Shown here piece after piece: positions 43,001 through 55,000 of a DNA stretch of 64,000 nt (position 1 is its first letter; each line of letters begins with the position of its first letter). The notes beneath the pieces were generated by a model that made no database searches, was not told where the DNA came from, and saw only the letters and a list, made by a program, of their open reading frames with translations. The stretch is from Panopea generosa (Eukaryota > Mollusca > Bivalvia > Adapedonta > Hiatellidae), in assembly GCA_029582155.1 (NCBI GenBank), contig CM055898.1, positions 30,259,745-30,323,744 on the forward strand, given 5' to 3'. Made by a program: the position numbers and the translations under genes.

Positions 43001-46000
43001 TTGACCTGCATCGATTGTCTCTGGGAGTCAGTCAGAGATTTCTGGCCCATTAACTATTATGGTCTTGGATAGTCAAGTTGAACAGGATTTTATGTACATC
43101 AATAATATCTTGATTGGCCTCTGTAGTTATCTTCACATCTCCCAACTGTTACCCCAAAACTCCAACCCACTTTCCTCCCATCTTCTATTTTTCCACACCA
43201 TACAGTGATTATCTTCCCATCTCTCAACTGTTACCCTAAAACTCCAACCCACTTTCCTCCCATCTTCCATCTTAACACACCACACAGTGGCTATCTTCCC
43301 ATCTCCCAACCATTACCCCAAAACTCCAACCCATCTTCCTGAAACAATAACTTATGATAATCATACTTGCTGGTTTTGCCAAAAGTAATGAGATTAATAT
43401 ATATATATATATGTAGTGATAATAGTAGAAACTTTAACACCATTCTGGATTCAGTATGGGAGTTTGGTAAGGATCTGCTCGGATTTATATTGATCTGGGG
43501 GCCTAAATCTTCCACCAGTATTGGCTGGTCACAGTCTGGCTGTCTGAGTCCAGGGGTCCAGAGTTTGAATCCCAATCCAGCCACAGTGAGTGATGATTAG
43601 CTGTGATATTTATTCTACAACCTCGAAAACTCCCATCTCTGAATATGTGGGGACGTAGTAATCGGTGACTTGCAGAGATAAGGTGTGTCTGGTACTGGTT
43701 AACTGCCTGGAGAATCGCAGGAACAACGACTAGGTATGCGGACTGGTGATATATAATAAATAAAGGCGCATTACCACATAAATACAGATAAACAACCTTC
43801 AATCCAATAAAATTGGATTCCATCAATACCTGATAATGTGTTGAGAATTATAAGCCTCAAACCTATAAAAAACAACAAATAAATAGTTGATCTCTGTACT
43901 CTTTGCTTGTTTTATTAGTACAAAAGTAGTGTAGACAATAATATGACTAGGCTAACATACTGAATAAATAGCAGATATTGTATTTCTCCTGCCGTGTTCT
44001 TTATATTCATTAATGTAATTAGCCTTTTTAATAGTTTGTAGTAGCTATTTAACAAATTTTCACGCGAAATAATATCAGTTTTTATGTAGTCGTTGTCATC
44101 TATGTTATTGATGGTGGCTGTTTTTCACGTCATTCGAAGAAAGGTAAAGGGGCATTAAATGTTACCTCTGTCCGTCCGTCCGTTCGTTAGGTACCTTGGT
44201 TGGTCGGTGTGTGGTCTAAGACAAAAGAAAACAAAGAAAAAGGGTCAGTAACCTCTTATTGATCCTTTGTTCTTTTATTATGGTTTTCTTTTATTCCAAA
44301 ACAATGTAAGTACCATTTCAACCGTCGCAGGTAAAATAATAACTTCTGAAAAGGTCTGAAATTGAATAATAATTGGTGTGTAGCTGTAAAATTATTAAAT
44401 AATTACAGGTAAATTAATATAACTAAGGCATCCGTGCCCTAAAGACACACCTAAAGTTTAATAATACCGGTATGTTTTATAGTGGAATAGGGATTATACT
44501 AATTGTAAAGATTTCAGAGCAGTTTGATAATTCAGTTAAAATGCAACTCATTATTTTGTGTCCCTCGACACAGGAAACAATCTAAATTTCAAGTTTATAA
44601 AGCAAATGCCGTACCAATGGTTTGCTTTTGGCCATTTACAAAGACATTCAAAGTAAAATGTCGAAGATTGCACACACACACATTATACTGTAACAAATAA
44701 CATACAAAATAGCAATGATCACAAGGGCAGTGGTAGGATATACTCAGATGGAAGGTCGTTGGTTCAACTCTTGGCATACTAAATTCTTAAAAAAATGGTT
44801 TTAGTAGCTTTCAAGACTTCTTGTTAATATTGGCACTGAGCACTTATAGGGTAGGTCAAGTTCTGGGTCCAAGATTACAATACTTTATTTTTTCCATGCT
44901 GAACTAAAAAAAGCAAATGGACTCATTATAACAAACTAATGTAATACCTTTATATTTACCTCAAATCAGCACAAATGAATGAATGAAAGTCTTTATTTTA
45001 AGAGGGTAGCCCAATTAGTTTGAAACTAATCTTCCTTGGTGCCCTCTTCAACTTGTTATAATATTGACGACTTTGAGGCAGAGTAGAGTGTTTTAGCTTA
45101 AGGCAATAATAAATTAAAAGCTAGATTAGCAACTTCGCCCGTCCCTTAATTTCATGCCGCCCCAACCCTTTTTATTTTCATAAGAAAATAAAAAAATAAT
45201 AATAATAAAAATGTTTTGTTTTTTTTAATCAAAAATTTTAAAAATAAAAATAAAAGATAAAAATAAAATCCTCCCGCTCTTCCCGTTTTGAAGAAAAATT
45301 TGGATGATAATTTAGCAATTAATTTATAATGGCCTTAATAAGTGTTTTTGTATGAATCACAGAAATTGTGTTTGAGTACAAATTTGAGATTTTTTAATTT
45401 AACCTCGGGGGCAAGGTCATGACTGCCGGCAGTACAATGTGACAGGGTGGGGTATCGCACAATGCTATATCTGAGTGTCAGTTACATACTACATAATACT
45501 GATAATGATATCTACCTGTTATTTATGGGTTTAAGATTCGGTTAAGACAAAAATTCTCACACTGTGACGGAAATATCTATGACGTGACCTGTAAAATCTA
45601 TATGACATCAACTATATGATTTTAACTTAACAAAAAATATCATGGTAAAAAGTATATTGTAATTTAAATTGATAATTCAATGTGTTTAGTATCCAAGAAA
45701 AAGAACCATTTATGGCTTTTTAGTTTGAATTGAATATGCCATTTTAACTGTTTTGGAATTTGGCATTAACTGGCCAGTAGAACCTCGGTACCCTCAGAAC
45801 AGTTATCTCTCAGGACAGAATGTTCTTGCATACTGGATATGGATTTCTCTGTATTTATACCGGGTACAGAATATTCATCCTACAGCCCCTCCACGTTCTC
45901 ATCCTACCCTGGTGTGATGTTGGAACAATTAATGACGTGATGTATCAAAATATATATATAAAATATATCTTATTTGAAGTCTAAAAAGTCATCATAGTGA

Positions 46001-49000
46001 AAATAAACATAATAACATCAGTTAAAACAAATAACCAATGATATGCAAGAAAAATAATCTTACATCGCTTTTTCGGTTTAGAAAATTCTGTCCCTTAAAA
46101 TAGGATAACTGTTTTCGCATGAACTTGGCAGAACCTAATTTTCCCTCCGAAAACAGATATTTTTCGGGACTGAATTTTTATGCGAACCTCCAACCCATGT
46201 AAGATCTGAATCTCTAACCAATCAAAGATTCTTGATATATGCAGGCACAGGGAAGTAATTGTGTGTGTGTGTGTGTGTTCAATTTCCCTTAATACCTCAT
46301 TAAAGAAACATCGGCTATAATATCTTTTTACTCCACAAAACAGAAGATTAATAAATATCAGATTTGTTTTTCAATCTTCCTTCAATACCACATTAAACAG
46401 AAACTAGCGATATAATATTGTTTTGCTACAAAAAACAGAAAATTAGTAAATATCAGATTTCAAGTCTACAATCTCCTACAAATATATTGCTTTTATGTAC
46501 ATAAACCTCTAGACTGTTAGTACTAATTGTTGTACAAAGTAATTATTGATTCCTTATCTCTTTTAATGATCTAATGTTTGATAGAACTATGTGAATAAAA
46601 AATTTTGTTAGCAGTAAACCAATATTCCTGTGTTTCTGGTGAATTTCTTTGTTCTTTTTTCAAGATGGATATGTATTATTATGTTTGCTGTAGATTAGTG
46701 TAATCATGATTTTTACCTCTTGAAACAGGTCTGCATCGTTCACTACTCAGTCGGTAATTTTCGGTAACGGAAGTTAATGCAGGTGACAAATTCTGAATTA
46801 AACGTAACATAACGAGTGTCGAATATTTTATGATTTGTTTTAATTTGACACCCTTTCACCAGGGTATCACTATGAAAGCTTGATGTGAAATTGATAAGAA
46901 TCTACAAATGGATACTGGTAAACTTTATTTTGCTTATGATTGATTACATTATATTTAATTTGAAAATATTTCTTGTTTTGTTCAGTAGTCAAAGATTTGG
47001 TATTCAAGGTACTCACCAGGGTCAAGACAAATTTGAAAAAAATAACACAAACACCACCCCTCCCCATCCCTCCCCCATTCTCACACACATGCCGTGGATC
47101 CACTTATGCAAAGTTTAAGGCTGACACTGTTATCTTATTGTTCAACTGATATAACTTTTGTGGAAATAAAGTACATAGCTGTAGATGTCAACATAGCCAA
47201 TTGCTGCCAGTTAACATTCGTAACATGACCTCACCAGTTGACGTTTGACAACGAAGAATTAATCAGACTTTAAAGATACATCACCTGATAGAAATTGATT
47301 CTTTGTTAGTTGCTAAGCAACAGAATGTAGCATTAGAAGCATTGTGTTTTACGGTTTTGCAAGTGTTGTTTTTTTTATTAAATTTCAGTCATTATTGTAA
47401 TACTGATGAAGACAGACAAAGCTATTGTGATATTGAATGTTCAGTATGGCGTCTGCAAATGTTTTTTGTACGATTTCTCTCTCTAATTAAGTTGTGTCAT
47501 TTGTAAGGGGTCAGCAAGGTTGCGTATATGCTCATCTTTCACATAATCAGATTTTTCTGTGATTGGCATCATCCTCGGTGTGAAATGACAACCCTGTCAG
47601 GCATAATGCGATGAGGCGAGAAACGCAGGAATATCTGGCGCTAAGACAGAATCCGTTGGCACATTAATGTGACAGGTGGGAGCTGGAAATGCCATTTTGC
47701 GAAAGATATAGTCCTGATTTTATGCATGAATATAAGTAACAGTCACTAAATCAATGCCTATTTACGGTCGCTTGAGAGAAATTGCCTCATTTTGTATAAT
47801 CAAACCAGCTTCCCATCTCCATTATGTGTCTGCATCCACTCTGATTGTATGCAAGAGGTTGAAGCCAATAGTTTCTCATATTTTTTAAAACAATAAGGAC
47901 TGGTTATAAATTTTAGCTCAACTGGCCAAAGGCGAACAGTGTTTGTGTCACGGTAAACTGTACCCCCATTTTTCAATGAATCTTAACCAAACTTGCACAG
48001 CAGTTATATAACTAGATGATCTTGTGCGAGTTTTTGAACCAACGTGATTTGACCACAAATGCCCTAATGCCACAGTGATCCTAAGCACATTTTAAGGGAC
48101 ACTTTAGATTTTTTACATGTAGCATTGCATGGAGGTCCCCGAAAAAGGTCAGGTCCCTTAAGTCAGATTTGGGGATCCTACAGGGAAAATGATAAAATTG
48201 TTCAAAAAATGTTCAAGTTGGGTCCATGGGAGTCAAATTTGGAGCCACCATAGGAGTCATTGTTTTACATAGAGTTGTATAGGGAAAATGTTAAAATTTC
48301 CATGTAGATACTGTAGTACCCCCATTTTTTATTCAAACTTAACAAAACTTGCACAACAGTTTAATATATAACAGATGTTTTCCAGTAAATTTTCAAACCT
48401 GCATAATTCGACCCCAAAATCTTTATGCCCCAGTCACAAGCCTTATATTTAAAGCAAAATTTTAAAAACAACATTTTCTCGGAAAGTTTAAGGTCTGGAA
48501 TGTAGATATTTTACATATACATGTAGCATTGTATTCCCAAATAGGTTTATGGAAACTGAGCCTCTAGGATAATAATTTGGGGCTGTCATACACTTGGAGC
48601 TTATAAGCACACTATATAGGAAAGTTACAAAAACAGAACAATTCCTCTTGGCGATTTGTTTGTAGTAGAGCAATTCTGGCCTTTTAGAGCCTCTTTTTTA
48701 TCAGTTTTTCTTAACAGCACTAATTATGGAGTCAGGTACATGTTTATAACCTTTATCAGTATTACGGTACTAATATAGTTCAGAATTCATATATAGTAAA
48801 ATTAATTTTTATCTATAAATTTGCAAAATTGGCCAATTTTGTAGTAAAATTATTATTTATAGATATTTCAGTACTGCATGTGACGAGTTCACACAATAAT
48901 GTTCATTGACCAATTTAGCACTTAAATAAATTTTGTCATTAGATATAAACGACTTTTAAAATAATAAGTGCAGGGAAGCCAAATAATAGAAAACACAACT

Positions 49001-52000
49001 ACTATGCAAAAATGTTTGATCATGCAAAAATGTTTGATAGAACTATGTTAGTAAAAAAGTGCTAGCAGTAAACCAAAACCGTATTCCTGTGTTTCTGGTG
49101 AATTTCTTTGTTCTTTTTTCAGATGGCAGCTTAATCATTGTTATATTTGCTGTAAATAAAGAGCACAAAAAATGACCACAACTTGCACGCATTATTAAAA
49201 CTTGCTTGAACACCATGGTATAACACTGATTCTATTTTTTTATGAATACATATGTATATATATTATATTGTTATTGTAAAAGTAAATCACATGCAATAAA
49301 TCAACAGATCTTTATCACATTTGGTAGTGTTCTTTAAAGACACCTTGCTATAGTTTTTTCCTATTGATAGAATTTTATGAAACTTCCCACTATTTAAGTT
49401 TAATGTATGTTCATGCAATATCAGAAATAAAAAACACATGTTACTGTACAGATTTGTTGGTATTACCTCCTCATAAACATACCTGTCCTTGAAAGTTGGC
49501 GAAATAATGTAGATTTAACAAGCAATGTCAAAAAATATTTAAATTTGTTTACATCTAGTATTTTATTAAAAAAAATTACATCATATATGCATGTGATACT
49601 AATTTTCATGGAAGTGGTAATTATAAGCTTGAATTTAACTGTTTGGGGTTTTTAAAAACAAAATCATTTCAGCAGAGTGTCAAAGCGGGTTTTTTTTTTA
49701 ATATTTTGATATTGTGTATGAATAAATTTTGCTTGAAACCACACACAATACTCTCTGATACCTATTCTAATGACAATCAAAATAAAAAATACACTTTACC
49801 ACATAATTTGAGAAAAAAAAATTGCCATCATTAAATAATCTGCAGTTGCAAAATTAATGATTTTATACTAATTGAGCATGTTTGTATAAATATTAAGATT
49901 TCTATTATATTTCATATTCCGATTAAATTGCTATAAACAATTATTTTATACCAGTATGCATATTTCATATATTGAACACAATATAAGAGACCAATTTTAG
50001 GTGTAACTGTAAATAATTGTGCCATCCAAAATATGATCAGTAGTAGTATAGCGGTATGTAGTGACTCTGGCATGTCTCAGCAAAATTGCTTCCGTTTGTG
50101 TGCAGAGTTGGTGCACATGAAAAACTAAAGCATTCATCCTTAAAACAGAGAATTATGTCAGTCTATTTTTAGATGGAACCTACCATGTTAGGGGTGTTTT
50201 ATAGGAGATAGCAGATTTATCTAGTTACTGTATACATAATAAGTGCACAACTTACACATGTCCTAAATTTATACAAAACTACAAAACACCCCTAATATGG
50301 TAGGTTAACATCTAAAAATAGAATGACATGGTTTCATTATAGTGTCTTGGATTTATACTGGTATGCAATTAGAAACAGAATCTGTATTCTCAATGGAGAT
50401 CTACCAATTGTATCACACAGTATGACCATGTTAGTAACAGGTAAAAAGAGTAAACCAAAATTGATGGAATAATTGTGATTTTGTACTGCAGTGAACTACC
50501 TATCAGTGATGATTTGACCATTTCAGGCACTTATTTATAACATAGGGTGAGCGCAAATGTAACAGGAGTCATCCATAACATATATTTACCAGAAGAATTC
50601 TTAATTTCAGGGGATGAACCTGTTCCCAAAGCCCGCACAAAAAAGTCAAAGGAGAAAAAGAAGCGGGCTCCAGCCTCATCTCCCAAAGCCCGTACTAATG
50701 ATAATGAGGAAGAGGATGTTGATGATGCAAGCATGCCCGTGGGACCACAGCCTGGCAGTAGGACACCCAGCAGCAAAAACCTGCAGGCCATGCAGCATAG
50801 CAATAACGTAAGTTAATGTAATACTCACCCCATTTGAGGTCCTCCATAGCTGAGTGGTCTAAGACGCTGTCTCAAGATCACATGCCTCTTACCACTAATG
50901 TCATAGGTTCGTGTCCCGCTTACACCAAAACCTTTATGTGAGAAAGTTTGCCATTAACTTGCCGAAGGAAAGTGGTTTCTTTTCAGATTCATTCTGAGGT
51001 CTTCTTCCACCAATAAAACTGGATATGCCATAATTATACAACCTGAAATATGTTCAAAATGGCGTTTAACTCCTTTCAAAAAAAAAAAATTCACCCCATT
51101 TGTTATGCGTCTGACGCAATCCAGGGTGGTGAGTTTGGATCCCCTCCCTGCCCACAGTCACTGTAGAACTACAGCCATAAATCTCCCACCTCCTAATATG
51201 TGGGGAAGTAGTGGGTGCACAGACTGCTGTTATAAACAACTGAAATATTGTTGAAAAAAGTGGGGTTATCCCAATCAGGACCATAGATTTAAAACTATCT
51301 CTATCTTACCTTGATGGCTCAAATCTTATAACAAAGCTTGAAGGTCTCACTACACAGTTATGCCCCTTGACTTGCCTGGGTAACATGATTATTGCAGTTA
51401 AAAAAAGTCTGATTTAATTTGGTTTGAAATATTTTCGAAATGGTTCATAGGGGCTGTAATTTCTTGCTACAGATGAATAAAGCAAAAATTATGGATACAT
51501 GGGGATGCAGATGTGGATAGGGAGCAATAAGAACATCATGTACGCCATTTAATTATTTTTTCGGTCGAAAAAAAATTGTGGTTGCTATTTCAATAAAATT
51601 AATAAAATTATAAATACAACATGCATCCTGCAAAAACTCAGAAAATATTCAAGCTGAGTGTATGAAACTTGCTATGTGGATAGAGGGTGACAAATTGTGG
51701 TTGCTATGGCAACAAAATTGATTGTTATAACCTAGATCTTGCAAGAACTCAGAAAGTATTTAAGTCTCAGTCAATTTAATCAATTTTGTTGCAATACCAA
51801 CCACATTTTTCTCATGGCACTGCAAATCTTATGTCACCATTTACACAAACCAGTCTTCAAAAACACTAACTACATGTACGTTAACAAAGTCCTACCTGTA
51901 AACACAGTAGGGGACTTTAGTATTGCTTGCAATACTCCACTGTCTGGGTTTTTTTTCTTCAAAGTATTACAGCAATTGCTTATTTTAATTTTAGGTGAAT

Positions 52001-55000
52001 GAGGATATGGATGATGATGATGCAAAAGGGGCTACAGGCAGGGCCTATAGTCCTGAAATGACAGAGAATTTGGATGAGTTTGTCTTAAAACCAGCCCCCC
52101 AAGGGGTCACGATAAAGTGCCGGATCACTAGAGATAAAAAAGGGGTGGACAGGGGCATTTACCCGACATATTTCTTACATTTGGAACGCGACGATGGCAA
52201 AAAGGTGAGGATACCCAATATACAATTTTACAGCATCTATCATAATTTTTTTACCCTACTGGACTTATAAAGTATATGCAAAATGCTTCAGTTTAAGTAC
52301 ATGTGTTTGTTTTGTTTTAAAAAAAGGCTTCTTTTTCATTTTTTTCCTAATTAAAAAGTTATATAGTTTTGTTCTACTAAAATTGTCTGATGTCCATTAT
52401 TCATACTGCTCATACAGTGTACTATCAATTTTTTTTAAAAACTTTATTAATTTTGACAATCCATATTATCTACTGTCAATTAGTTCCACACCCCATATTA
52501 TCTACTGTCCATTATTTCTACACCCAATATTATCTATTGTCCATTATTTCCACACACCGTTTTATCTATTGTCCATTATTTCCACGACCCTGTATTATCT
52601 ATTGTCCATTATTTCCACACCCCATATTATCTACTGTCTGTAATACACATACTATCCATTTTTTTCCATTTACTTGTCTGGTACCCTTGTTGATTGTTTT
52701 ACAGCGGTTTTTATTAGCTGGAAGAAAAAGAAAAAAGAGCACTACATCCAATTATTTGGTGTCTCTTGACCCCACAGATATGTCTCGCAGAGGAGAAAGT
52801 TATTTCGGGAAGATAAGGTACAAGTTCAGCATTGACTGCCTTCTTGTTTTGTTATAAACTTGTTACTGTTAATATGGCAGTTTTGTAACATTTCAAATGT
52901 TATGTTATTTTGTTATGAACTTTCAGACATTTTTATTAGCTGGTAGAAAACGAAAGAAATCCAAAACTTCAAATTACCTTTTATCTACGGACCCTACAGA
53001 TCTCACAAGAGGAGGTGAAGCGTTTGTTGGAAAGTTGAGGTAAACTATAGATTTTGCTTCAAAACTGTAAATAGTTCAAATGTGTCCTCAATAGGGCATT
53101 TGAGGCCATCTATGAAAAAAAAATGTAATATACTTCTGCATTATGTTAGTTTTCATTATTGGGTGTTCATTTCTAAATATAAAGTTTAAATATACTTGGA
53201 GATTAAGAATAAGTAAATACCATCCATGATGCCTTTTTCAGAGCAAGTAAATAATTAAAAACCTGCATGTAATTAATTTTTGGTTCTAATGTAAAAACTT
53301 CAGAAAAAGGCAAGCAAGCCTCAAAGAACTTGTAGATTATATTAACAGATAATTAAATTAAAAATAAAAAACAACCACAATTCCAATATGCTGATTGTAA
53401 AATAAGTCTGGTTTTCTCATTTGGTATTTATGGTGATGAAAACTTAAAGAAATTCTTATGTTTTTCCACTTCTTTATCTTGGCTTTTATAATGTAGGTCG
53501 AACCTTCTTGGCACGCAGTTTACTTTGTATGACAATGGAGAGAATCCCAAACAGGGAATGGACAAAGCAAGACAAGAGTTGATAGGAGTAGTTTATGTGA
53601 GTTTTTAATCGTTAGCGCTTTTTCTTTGGAATTTTTAATTCAGTGTTAGAGTTTATGTAAACTTTTAGTTTATCATAAAGGGTCTGCATTGGCCAAGTTG
53701 TCTAAGTTGCCATTTCAAGATCATTTACCTTTCGTCAGATTCATTATGAGGTCAGAGAGTTCATCCACCAATAAAGCATGATGTGCCACATATAACCCGA
53801 AAATGGCATTAAACCCGATTCAAAAAAATTATCATAAAGTTATGAATTTAGAGGGACATCTGTGGTCTAATACATTGTCTCAGAATCACTAACCTTCCAC
53901 CACTGAGGTTACAAGTTCGAACCCATATACACCTTTATTGTAAAAAGTTTGCCAGTCACAAATAGTTCTATTCGCGATTCAATCTGATGTCTACTACCAT
54001 TAACTGACCTGACACAACTGTGACTGCTGCTCCATCCATGTGGCCACTTGGTATTGTTTGTCCAAGTAAATACAATGTGATACGGTATAGTGTTCACTTA
54101 GAGACCGTTAGCTTGTCTAAGGCAAATGGCATTCCTGGAAAAAATAAAGATCAATGATTGGATTATCCAGTTGTTTGATTGACAGCCCACATCAGATCAA
54201 CAAAACTGGCTTCCATAATGATATAACCTGTATTGTATTGAAAGTAGCTTCAATCCCACCACCCTTAAAGAAAGCAGACGTTGAAAAAGATTCTGTGTAA
54301 AAGTTAGTGTTCATTAAGTAAATATTTAACAATTAAGAAACCCAAAGGGAGCGACCAGGGTTTCTTAATTTTAATTTTTTTTATCTAATGAACACGAACT
54401 GGTTTAAACATCATTTGACTGACTGATTGACGTCATTTGACTGACTCTGGGTGGGAGCTATGATAAAAGCTAAGAAGATTGACGTTAGAAAGTTGACGTT
54501 TGCTAAGGCCGTATCTAAGCATAGCTCGCGCTGCTTTGTAGTTTGTAGATGACTTGTTCAGAATTGAACCAAGGACGGAGTCTGTAAAATTATTAACGCC
54601 CGCGCAGTGACGACAAACTTCTTAATAATTAAGAATTAACTTAATAATTAAGTTATTTTGTGGGCTGTTTTAACAAATAAGAGCGACACAATTTTGAAAA
54701 TTGAAGCAATTCCATTGGTTGTCAAATGAGGTTCAACACTAAAGGTTTGAGGTAGTAGGTTCAAGCCAAGTTAAAAGATATTATGCGATGCCATATGTAC
54801 ATGAAGAGACTGTGGCTCTACCTTAATACATTCTGAAGTTGTCTTCCTCTACCATTAAATGACACTAAACCCAGTTCCGAGCAGATTTACAGTGGTAGAC
54901 TATAATTATATGGGTATTGATCTATTTTCATGTATCAGGTATGGTAAATTACCGCTCAATTGACAGTTAACTAACAGCTGCTTGATAAGGTGATAATTGT

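Noticed and set aside
49110..49157. Acceptor-like TTTTTTCAG followed by ATGGCAG
   Set aside because: The reading frame stops after two codons (TAA), and the other copy at 46.6 kb lacks the AG.
51066..51284. 72-codon antisense ORF
   Set aside because: It lies across a SINE C fragment and has no independent support.
52383..52857. ORFs spanning the 33-bp repeat and exon 8A
   Set aside because: They read through intron 7 by chance. The real coding part is exon 8A, defined by its splice sites and homology.
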